In this document: positions 54,390 to 64,000 of the stretch, piece by piece
Layout: each line of letters begins with the position of its first letter
Position numbering within the stretch: position 1 is the stretch's first letter
Assembly: GCA_029959085.1 (NCBI GenBank)
Contig: JARWIR010000008.1
Span: 5,704,001 to 5,768,000 of the forward strand
From: Nemophila menziesii
Lineage: Eukaryota > Streptophyta > Magnoliopsida > Boraginales > Hydrophyllaceae
Direction: 5' to 3'
DNA: 64,000 nucleotides
Made by a program: the position numbers and the translations under genes
The notes under the pieces: generated by a model
What the model saw: the letters and a program-made list of their open reading frames with translations, nothing else
Told to the model about the DNA's origin: nothing
Databases searched by the model: none

Positions 54390-55730
54390 AGTATATATGT
54401 TTTCTTTCATTGCTTTTGTAATAGTTAGGTGTGTTGAGAAAATCATATTTAAGATAGCTCTGGTGTAAGGTTCATTTCATATGTGGTTGCCTTATGATAA
54501 TTCTGAATACGGTTAAATATCAAGGCTAATTTGTTTTGATTTAATTTTACTTAATTCCTTAAATTATGTAAAAGTTGCAATATTGGTCTCTAGATTTAAC
54601 TTTTTAAATTATCACACTAAATCCTTATTTTATACAAAACAACCTATATTTTATTATAGAAACAAAAACAATATTCATACAAATAGAACAAAAGCCTAAA
54701 AAGATTATTATAAAAAACTAGGGGCCAAGTAAAATTCTGAAAATTTGGGGCACCATAGAATAGAATAGTAGTCCTTTGCAAGTGGTGGAGATAGATAAGA
54801 TATCTTTTGTAAGAAAATACATCAATATTTTACATTGTTGAACATAGAACTATCTTAGGATATATCTAGTTCAAGTTGTGAAGTAAATTTTTGTAATGCA
54901 AATAGTAATATAATCGAGCTTATGACTGGCCATCATTGAAATATTGATAACCTGGTCCATTGTTTTTTATGAAGGTCAAATAGTAATGCTCTATTTATCG
55001 ATGTTTCACTCATTAATGTATATTTTCCAACGCTAAACTCAATATTTGTTCATTCTTCAACAACTTTCTGAAATATCGATGTTGGGTTTTGTTTAAATTG
55101 TGAGACATTATAAGATAATGAGTTTAAGTACTATATAACGTTATTCATGCTAGTTTTTAGTAAATTATTGAGCTTGTGCATTATTAAAATTAGAGAACAT
55201 TGTATAGAAACACGTGTCTATCGATAAATATTATAAAGTGTTAAGTTACATTTCTCTTTAGCTCTTACAAGTAACCATATATTCACATATATTTTCTTAA
55301 GATTAATGTGAACTACTTGTGTCTAACACTTGTTTTGTTATTGGTAAAAGCGTAGTCTAAATAACCTTTTTAAAGGAGAGTATGGATATAAACAAAGGTT
55401 ATTCATATTTGGGAAATAATCAAGATAATTTTCCTTATCAATATCATTGATGTGTGTTATTGTAATCCCTTTATCTTTATATTACAACTTTCTTGAGTTT
55501 AATCATGATGTGAATTAAACTTACCACTTGAAAAGGAAAAAAAAACAACAAATTATCAATTGCATCAATATAGCTAACAAAAAATAAATACATTTTTTTT
55601 AAATGAAAAGGGAAATAAATATAATATACAAAATCCATGTAACATCAAATACTGTCCATGTTAACCCAAAAAAATACATATTTTAGAAAGTGAGAGGGGT
55701 ATAAGTATAAATTAATAAAACATTATACAT
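54390..55730. other. Noncoding part of copy 2
   Basis: Equivalent to 46440-47840; no gene. Confidence 0.5.
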
Positions 55731-55733
55731 AGA

Positions 55734-55901
55734 TGTTTTCTTGTAGTTTCGAGAAGCTCGGATGGAGAGAGCTTTGAGGTGGTTAAGGCAGTTTTGTCTA
55801 AAACCCTCAAGTTTATGATCGAAGATGGTTGTGCGGAGTCCATCATCCGTCTCCTTAACATTATTAGCAAAATCCTAGCAGATCAAATTTTTAGTTTATA
55901 A
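55734..55901 (+). pseudogene. SKP1/ASK-like gene fragment, copy 2
   Basis: The frame reads VVSRSSDGESFEVVKAVLSK, then MIEDGCAES, then IISKILADQ, and stops at 55899-55901. It is shorter than copy 1 by 6 bases in frame (after EVVK), and its KILA motif matches SKP1 better than NILE in copy 1. The rest of the gene is missing, as in copy 1. Same interpretation: a decayed fragment of the SCF subunit SKP1. Confidence 0.75.
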
Positions 55902-56257
55902 TAAGATACAAATATGTAAACCAATATTATTAGAAAGAAAAATAGTTTGGATCATCACACTATGAACATACAAAAAAAATAAAAAAAAGAGAAAAGAGTC
56001 CTAAATCAGTATTAATACAATTAAATTTCATAAGTTATATGTCTATCTGTTTCAGATATGGTAACTTGACTGCTTTGAAAATCATTCTACAAAGTGGTCA
56101 CAAATCACTAAATAATTAATTCCTAATTAACACAATTTCAATAACTATAACCACTACCATACTATAAATTAATCATTTATCATTTCATATTTGGTTGATG
56201 GAAAAAAATCACATAAAAAGACTATCTTAAATTTAATCATGTTCACTATTTTGAACA

Positions 56258-56412
56258 TGAAATTAGTATTCAAACAAAAAAAGAAACAAGAAATTAGTAT
56301 TTGAACAAAAAAAGAAACAAGAACTTAGTATTTGAACAAAAAAAGAAACAAGAACTTAGTATTTGAACAAAAAAAGAAACAAGAAATTAGTATTTGAACA
56401 AAAAAAGAAACA
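56258..56412 (+). repeat. 31-bp minisatellite in copy 2, five units
   Basis: Units start at 56258, 56289, 56320, 56351 and 56382. Units 3 and 4 share an A-to-C change (agaactt), so one arose from the other after the large duplication. Confidence 0.95.
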
Positions 56413-56543
56413 AGAAATTAATCGATTCAGGTTTTTAGCAAAATCTTACCAATGGTATCATCACAAGGAAGGACAAAACAATGGTTCTTTTAATTTTGCC
56501 TTTACGTTATACAATGTTACAATAATAAAAACTACACATCTTA

Positions 56544-56548
<5 letters not shown>

Positions 56549-56623
<75 letters not shown>
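56549..56623. repeat. TA microsatellite, about 37 repeats
   Basis: An uninterrupted TA run; the same site in copy 1 (about 48597-48612) has about 8 repeats. Confidence 0.95.
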
Positions 56624-56626
<3 letters not shown>

Positions 56627-57408
56627 ACCTCAATCTTTGTTTATCCTTCAATTACTTGAAATTTTTTGTAACCGTTTAAAAATATTTCAATAATAACCAA
56701 TTATAATTATTCTAGCTAAAGAAAGTAATACTAGAAAGCTAATAGATCGAAGACAAATCATGGTATCCAAAATAAGAAGTACACAATTAATCAAAAAATT
56801 TGCAAGTAAATTAAAGTATTGAATAGTCACAGATAACATCAATAAAGCATTCAAATTATCTTACATTAGTCATTAGGGAACTATTGAAATGTAATGACCA
56901 ATGATCTTTAAGATTTAAACTGATACTTAATTGCACTTGCACAGAAATATGGTGGACTAGATAGAGGCTGTGCACTAGGAAAAAGATGGTCAAGACCATG
57001 TCGAAAGAAAAAAAAGATTGGAAGAAGAGAAGACACAGAGAAGTATATTCAAGGAGGGATTAGGAATGGGTTGGATATAATTTAGCAAGGAATTGGGATT
57101 AAGAAGATGATAACAAGTGTACTTTTTGGACCACCATTAGATGAAAAAGTAATATTTAAATATGATGATGGAAGCGGCGGTTATACTTATGGAAGCGGCA
57201 ATTAGGGTTTCATCTATATAAATAAAAACCATATACTCTTTTAATTATTATTTTTTCATTTAAATTAGGTAAGAGTTTCCTCCTACATTGAATAATAAAT
57301 CATAACTTTAAAAATAATAATCATATAACAATTAGTGAATATAAATTTACGCATTAGCCAAAAATAAGGAATAAAATTTGTATAAAAATTTATATAATAT
57401 ATTATTAA

Positions 57409-60400
57409 CTAGGGATAACCCGTGCCCGAGGGTACCAAGAAATGTTTTAAGAATATGAAAGAGAGTGGAATGAAATAATTATATGTAATCTATTCGTCTA
57501 AATAAGTTACATATTATTATCTGACTTTTGTTATTATTCAAATTAAAGTTTTGAAAGAACCACACTCCATATTGGAGGAAGTGCTGAGAATAATTAATGA
57601 TAGAAAATTTTGAGAATTTCAAGAATCATTGCTAAAGTTTTTATGCAATATATGAAGGTACGAAGGTCATGTATTAGTATAGTATCCCTAAACTTATTCA
57701 TTTTCTACTACTTCTCATAGAAAACTGTAACACTATATATTTTCACTGCACATGATAGTAAAAAATATTCATTCTAGAGGAACTTGAATAACTTGTTGCA
57801 ACAAACATACTGCAAGTGGTTGATTAATTTTGTCTAACACACGAGACGTATATTCTGCTACATGACCCTGGTGAACCTGCCAACATATGCTACCTCAATT
57901 AGCTTATTCAATTTTTGTTTCCACCATAAAAATAGACTTTATATTTATTAAAAATACATGTAATTATCTAAATAGAATGAATAGTTGTTACAAAACTTAA
58001 ACTTATCACTTATTGTATTTCATATCTTTATAAAAGTACGATGAAAATCACGTCATGAAAGATAACACTTGTGTCCAAAAAAAATAACACTTATATAAGA
58101 ATTAATATTGTTGAACAATAACGCAGATTAATTTATTGTCTTGACACCTACATAAGGTGTGAAGTAATAAAATACATTCTAATGGTATGTGGCCGTTGCA
58201 AAAGTGAAAGAGACTCCAAATTTTTCCAACTCTAATTTTTTTCCATAGATGCTAAATATTCACTTTTTACATCTTTACAAACTATCAATAATGGTATTTG
58301 TCTTTGAATGAACATTTTTTTAAAATAAAAAACTATTTGGTATGAATATTTGGAAAACTTTATTTGAAAGAATATGTGATTATAAATTCATAAGTTTTTC
58401 AGTTTTCTATATTCAGTTTTAATTCTGATCGAAATTTTCTATATGCAACTAAAGTTCCAATCTAAAAAATTTCGTAAAAATGTAAGATCATGTAATTTTT
58501 TTTATTTATCATCACCATTGAATATGAAATTACCTCTATTTTTTCTAAAAATAGAACTGTACATATAGCATTGAAAATACCATAATTATTGTAATCTTTT
58601 TTCTTAACGTATCAATCACAATAATTACTAAATTTCTACTTTATTTGTTAAGAATATAATTAATAAAATTACCTTGATATGAATCATATAATAACTGTGC
58701 AATTAAACTAAATTTGAAAAACTTCATAAATAGAAAAGGATAACTCATATAATAAAAAAGTAAATCTAGATTTGCACATGACTTTGTTTTACGAATAAAT
58801 TCTTGTAAAATAAAAATAATTAAAAAACTATTTAAACACAAAAACTAATTATATTTGATGCCTACTATTGTCTGAAACTATTATTGTTTTACTCTTATAA
58901 TTGTGAAATGCTGAAATTTCGATAGAAAATGTATGCAATTTTGAAATAAGGTGGAAGACTTCAAAATTAAGAAGAGTTATCAAAATTTCGATAGAAAAAT
59001 ATGCAATTTTGAAAATAGCAATAATAGACATTAAAATTTATTAATAAAGAATTGCAGAATACAATATAGTGAACAAATATGCAATATAACCTAAAAATAA
59101 GTAAGTTATCTAACATACTTGATGTGTTTATTATATAGCAATCTTCAAGAGTCTCTGTAAAAATAATCGAAACTAATTGTTAGTTACAAAACATAAAACA
59201 TTAATAGACATTCAAAATTATCAAGAAAAATTATAGAATACGACCAAATATGCAATATACCCTAAAAATAAATTCTCCAACATCTTCAAATTATGTTCTT
59301 TAAACATCTCCTTAATTTACATATTCACATTCTCTTTAAAAATATATCGACTTTTCTTTATATTACTCATTAAATTCTCTAAAAGACTATATGTATCTAA
59401 TAGATAATCCACTGGTCAACCATTAATAAACACTAAAATAACATGCTAAACAAAAAAATGTCTTCCTTGATTGAAATACATTTGATCCTAATAAAATGCA
59501 TAATATAATAAATTTAATTAAAACTATTTGAAGTGTTCATAATATGAAATCTTAAAAAGGCAGCCTAAAATTAACTATTCGATGGCTGTTAAATGCAATT
59601 CTTTATGAAACTTTAGAAAAACATAATTCCTAATCTGGTGGTGCTGATGGCAATGACTTCATACAACACTGTGTAGCATAATTGAATGTTTTTCTAATGA
59701 TAAAATTTTCTAGAAGGATTTGCAATAGAAGAATACACATTCAAAGTTCATACTTCTTGAACTAACCATTACAAAAAACAGGAAATTCTTAACAATTTTT
59801 TATAACCAAATCATGCAAATAAATTAAATTCTAAAGTAACCATTTCCTATAAAAACTCCATTAAAGCATAAATCATGAAAATTTACATAATAATTGAACT
59901 ACAATTATTCCAATCCTATTTTATACAATTATTCAATCCTATTTTGTTTTCCAATTATCCAATCCTATTTTATACAATTATTCAATCCTGTTTTTCTTCT
60001 TCTTGGTAGTTTGATTAAGTAATAAAACAAAATCAATTTTCCTCTTTCAGAAAACTATTATGAACAGTTAGGATTATAAACAGTGAAATATAAAAGATTA
60101 AAATTACTATGATAAAATTGATGATTCCCTTTCATAAGTATTGCGAGATTCCAGACATCAACTTTAAGAGACAGAATAAGTTGTGTAGAACTTCTAGGCT
60201 GGTGGGAAGATGTTTGTAAATAATGTGTAGTTTATTAGCATTATGGGTAGTTTGTAATCTAGGTATAATTTAGGATAGTGGGTGGAGATTTATTTGTCTA
60301 AATTTGTATTTAAAACATGACACATGGCACAATCTTAACACTTGGAAGGTCACATATTTTTGCTCTAGATAAATCATGACCACTCTTTGACTTTGGAGTT

Positions 60401-60417
60401 GTCCCATATAATATAGA
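57409..60417 (-). mobile_element. Non-autonomous Helitron, 3009 bp
   Basis: Read on the minus strand it starts TCTATATTATATGGGAC (from 60417) and ends with a hairpin-like GGTACCC...GGGTTATCC followed by CTAG (57412-57409). It is inserted between A and T (ttaa|ttatg) without target duplication. The unoccupied site survives in copy 1 at 49403/49404, base for base. 5' TC, 3' CTRR with a nearby hairpin, and an A-T target are Helitron hallmarks. No Rep/helicase frame is present, so it depends on an autonomous relative. Inside, only short AT-rich frames are found (for example 58641-59031 minus), with no recognised captured gene. Confidence 0.85.
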
Positions 60418-60604
60418 TTATGTTAAAGGATCTCAAAGAAGTTTTCATTTAGGCTAAAACACAAATAAATTACCACTAGGTAGTCAAGAAATTCAGTTAT
60501 TAAATCTCAAAAAGTCAAAGTGGTAGTGATGCGTACACTACATATTTGTGGTTGGGTCAATGGTGTTACTAAACTAAACTTATAGAATCTGCAATGGATG
60601 TTCG

Positions 60605-60853
60605 ATGACTTTTCTATATTGGTTAGTTTCTTATCCAACTTTCCCTTTTTTAGAAAAAAGAAGGTCTATTCTAGGGTTGAATATTAATTTTCTCTTTAAT
60701 ACAAAGTGGCATAAACCCCTCGTTAGCAATGATTCCACTATTTCGAAGGTTCGTTTTCCACATATTCTTCAAATCTTTGGACTAGGAGGTTTGTGCACCT
60801 CCTATTTTAAGAAAATATCTTCTTTTCATGGAAGTAGGATTCTTGGAGTATAG
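60605..60853 (+). other. Unassigned open stretch in copy 2
   Basis: 82 codons without a stop and no recognised domain; copy 1 (49615-49860) has a frame-breaking insertion in the equivalent stretch. Probably not coding. Confidence 0.2.
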
Positions 60854-61202
60854 AGTATACTATTTGTATTATCCAATATTTTTTCAAGTTGAATTCTTGT
60901 CCACTAGTATTGAACCTCTTATTTTTTTAGCTAGCTTCATGTGGAACGACATGCCTTTTATATAGAGGTTCTTTGTACCTGAGATGTCTTCTAAAAATTT
61001 GGTTTAGGCCTTTATTGCTTTTCTTTTTCATGAGGATATGTTTGGGATTGCTGATAAGAGATGTCTAATATATTAATGGGATCTACTTATATCTCAAGCA
61101 TGATCAAAGGAGAAGTTATAGGGGTCTCCTTAAAATATGTTTTAACCTGAGTTCAAAAAATGTAGTGGATTGGTAGGAGTTTATCTTCATTTTTTTTAGA
61201 TC

Positions 61203-61538
61203 GTGAGTGGCCTCCCAAACATTAATCAGTGGTTCCTCATCCCGATCATTGGCGTATTTCCTCTAGATATGGACACCCATTTAACATTAGTATCATTTAA
61301 ATTCTCTTTAGTGCATATATCTAGAAAGCTGGATAGATTAATATCTATAAGAGTTTCAAACATATTTGAAGGGTCCAACAAACCCAATGGAGACATAACA
61401 TACTATATCCCCCATAATATTGAAGCATGGATATTCAATGTAGTTCATAATAGTGAATTCTCATCATTTTCTAATCTAAAGTACAGTTATGCAAATGCCA
61501 CTCATTTCGGTTTCATTGATAACTTTATCACTTGTTGA
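61203..61538 (+). pseudogene. Unidentified 111-codon open frame, copy 2
   Basis: Partner of 50232-50567, about 85% identical in protein. It opens at a GTG and ends at a TGA. Most of the 24 base differences change the protein, so selection is not visible. The family is not recognised. Confidence 0.25.
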
Positions 61539-63602
61539 AGAAAAAATCTTGAATTCGAGTTTTCTGATCTGGAAACTTCTTTTTAAAACGTTAATTGTAT
61601 TGAAATCGGCGGTTGTGGTAGACCAATGATTTGGTTTTTTTGGGATTTTTTAATAATAAGATTGGTGGTAGATTTCTCCTTTGCGACCTCTTAATCTATG
61701 TTTTGCTTTTGTAGTCTTCTGGAAAACTAGCCATTACCATTTCTTCTAATGTAAATTTTATAGGGTATGTGATGATTGTTATGATTGTGATTTGTGGATC
61801 TCCACTTGATCAACTATCTTTGGTGACTGACTTCTTTTGTAGCTTCTCTTTAGAGGATTTTAGGGGGATGAATTTTATTTAGAGTATCGGGGTTGGATGT
61901 TATTTGTGGCCTTGTTATTCTCTCATATATGCTATTGGTTTTTACCTTGTCATTGTATACCTTCAACACCTCCCCCTCCCCTAATGTATAAATTACGCTC
62001 TATTTTAAATATTATGCATTTTTGACAAAAAAAAGACCAAAAATAATTAAAGAGAAATATACTAATGTAGACATTTTATGCAGTTTACAAGTATTATATA
62101 AAATATGTTTTCATTTTAGTACATCATAATTATTTAAAATTTGAGTAAATCTTGATATTAAGATTTGTTGGTCACTTAGAATAATCAAAATACTAGAGAA
62201 ATCATCTATCTAATATCTAGTATATTTTAATTAAGAAAGAGTAAGGTCGTTTCAGTATTATAGTCCCGTGTCTAGGATAAAACATTTTGAATTCTTATTC
62301 AGCATAAAAAAGTTTTATTTAAATATAAATATATTTTAAATGCATCCGAAACGCAAATCCTACTAGAAACAATATATTTAACGTAAATCATATGCACAAA
62401 TCCCTATTTTCCCATTATTTCTTTTAAAGAGAGAAAGTTTGCCCACCTATTCTTGACATGACCTCATAGAAAGAGATGTTGAAAAAAACAAGATCACTAG
62501 TCAATAATTAGATATTCACAAGATTTAAAATTTCAATACGACAGTAAACTTACAACAAGATTAGATGTAAATAAATATATATTACAAACTTACAACTTGA
62601 ACCGAGTAATTTCTACGATCACTGTGTTATAAAAAAGTTTTCCAAGTATAATTGGTATTGTCCAACTAATACTATCATTACTTTAGTCTACGCTCGTAAA
62701 TAACTTTATAGAGGGCGAGAGTTAAGAGCTTTTCTTTTGTTTATAATTTTGCTGGTGTCTTTCTAGAAATGACTCTAGTTCATCTTATATAATGGTAGAG
62801 GTCTTCCAAAAATCTTCCACGCTTAATGGTTTGTCTATAAAGTTCATCATAAAGGTAAATGTTTTTAACAATTGATGGCCTATCATAAAAGTCTTGTTGG
62901 AGTTTCTGAACGTTGGAGATGGAGCATTCAAGGTTGCACAATTTCTACTTTATATGGCTTTTCCAAACAAGTATATAAGCTCATGCAACAAATTAAGGAT
63001 TTATTTTTAAATTAATCAAGACCCCCACGACAACGACGACTCCTATGTAAGACATTTTAAGGAAAAGAAAATTTGTGCAGGGCCATGCCGGGTGGGTTGG
63101 GTGGTGGAGTTGGTGCATGTGTGTGGTGTATATTCCTTGCTCATCAATTCAAGAGTCTTCAATCTTTTAAAGGTATCAAAGTAAAATATAATATATGAAG
63201 TTATTTTTCTTCCTCTACTTCCTATGGGATACATTGTAAGAAAAAAAACTTTTCGTCTTCTTCTTCACAAGTACATGAGATTAATTGAAAACTCTTTAGT
63301 TCTTTTTAATTTCCAGCAACCCCCCCCCACCTCAAGAACTGGAAGAATATTTTGTTCATACTAGCGGTTGAATTGTACTTAAGTGGAAATATATTTCCAT
63401 TTGAATTGACATGAAGTGAATTGAGGCAACCACCAAATCTCGGCAAGCGAACGTACTCCTGAACTTAATGTTGTATGGTTAAGTCACTTTAAACACATAT
63501 TCTACCCGATAGTAATTATATATTACTCGATCATTACCCTTTCTTACACATAAGTGGTCGTCAAGAGTGTCTACAGAATGTAGACTATCCCTCTAGGGTC
63601 TC
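61539..63602. other. Noncoding part of copy 2
   Basis: Equivalent to 50568-52752; no supported gene. A C-rich run lies at 63320-63329 followed by acctcaag. Confidence 0.4.
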
Positions 63603-64000
63603 TGTTGCCTAACAACGTGTGATTAAATAAATACAAATAAATACACACCTCGAGAGAGCAAAGTACTGTAAGTGTACGAATCGTTGATAAGTAATAAATG
63701 TAAGTATGTAAAGAGTATCATTTCCACATTGACTACGAAGGTCAATTCTTGAATAGTATTTTAGGGAAGTATACTAGAATGAATTGCTAAATTAAATAGA
63801 AAAATTAAAGACATATAGTTATGTTTTTGGTTTAATAGACTAGGGTGAAATAAAGATAAATTACTAAGAAAAATACAAACTAATTAACTATGAGCGGAAA
63901 AATAAACTAAGTAGAAAGATGATATTATAGCACGGGAACTCCCAAGTCCCCACTATAATGTTTTTAAGTTTTATTTATTAAAGGAAAATTGGTAAATAAA
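63603..64000 (-). repeat. LTR J, copy 2 (cut by the window edge)
   Basis: Begins tgttgcctaacaacgtgtgatt and matches 52753-53150 of copy 1 to the last base of the window. Confidence 0.6.

Larger units (their letters stand above)
54274..64000 (+). repeat. Tandem duplication, copy 2 (continues beyond the window)
   Basis: The homology with 46343-53150 is interrupted only by the Helitron at 57409-60417 and small indels. At its left end the RNase H-like frame is joined to the middle of F's extra ORF (gctttaaggtcatct), the duplication breakpoint. If it is a simple tandem duplication the unit should end near position 65,210, off the right edge. Confidence 0.85.

Noticed and set aside
50232..61538. 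The paired 111-codon frames as a conserved host gene
   Set aside because: No ATG start, no recognised family, and 24 differences between copies with only about 5 silent, as expected without selection.
1..64000. CRISPR arrays, bacterial operons, rRNA or tRNA genes
   Set aside because: No direct-repeat/spacer pattern and no conserved RNA gene cores; all signals point to plant transposon DNA.

Overview
This window is AT-rich nuclear DNA from a seed plant, almost certainly a eudicot; the species cannot be named from sequence alone. Evidence for a plant: Ty3/gypsy elements of the Athila lineage with a tRNA-Asp type primer binding site, plant L1-type LINEs (DUF4283 + CCHC ORF1; endonuclease, reverse transcriptase and zf-RVT in ORF2), a plant-type Helitron end, plant telo-box motifs, and a fragment of an SKP1/ASK-like gene. 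I found no intact single-copy host gene, no tRNA or rRNA gene and no CRISPR array. It reads as nested transposon DNA, as in pericentromeric or other heterochromatic regions.

Layout. 1-6859: Athila-like element A (minus): extra 3' ORF, GC-rich hairpin block, a compact Gag-protease-integrase-C-terminus coding region that lacks RT, RNase H and the integrase core, PBS and 5' LTR. 6860-15316: older plus-strand element H (gag/protease remnant, LTR, decayed PBS); A lies in its gag and a full-length but decayed LINE (LINE2, minus, about 8650-14165) splits its LTR. 15317-21360: remnant I, then element B (minus; 3' LTR, PPT, extra ORF, GC-rich block, integrase C-terminus). 21365-30290: element C (minus), inserted in B; its LTR is split by solo LTR G (5-bp target duplication), and its 3' internal region carries LINE1, a nearly intact 5.3-kb LINE with target duplications. 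30291: C is fused head to head to element D (plus) through 5 bp of microhomology. 30291-44832: D (3' half) and E (gag, protease, RT, RNase H, integrase, extra ORF, LTR), in which a 3865-bp segment occurs twice in direct orientation. 44833-46420: plus-strand remnant F. 46343-64000: two tandem copies of a unit of about 7.9 kb that begins inside F's extra ORF and carries an SKP1-like fragment, a 31-bp minisatellite and an Athila-type LTR. The second copy carries a 3009-bp Helitron whose empty site is preserved in the first copy.

How the parts relate. The Athila-like elements share an order: gag - protease - (RT - RNase H - integrase) - short hairpin after the pol stop - GC-rich palindromic block - G-rich motif close to the start codon - extra ORF (plant transposon protein family) - long 3' noncoding region - hairpin - polypurine tract - LTR. 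Comparing copies inside this one window shows compensatory base changes in the hairpin beside the polypurine tract and in the hairpin after pol. These are the best candidates here for undescribed functional structure. All coding regions of the LTR elements are broken. LINE1 is the best-preserved coding element.
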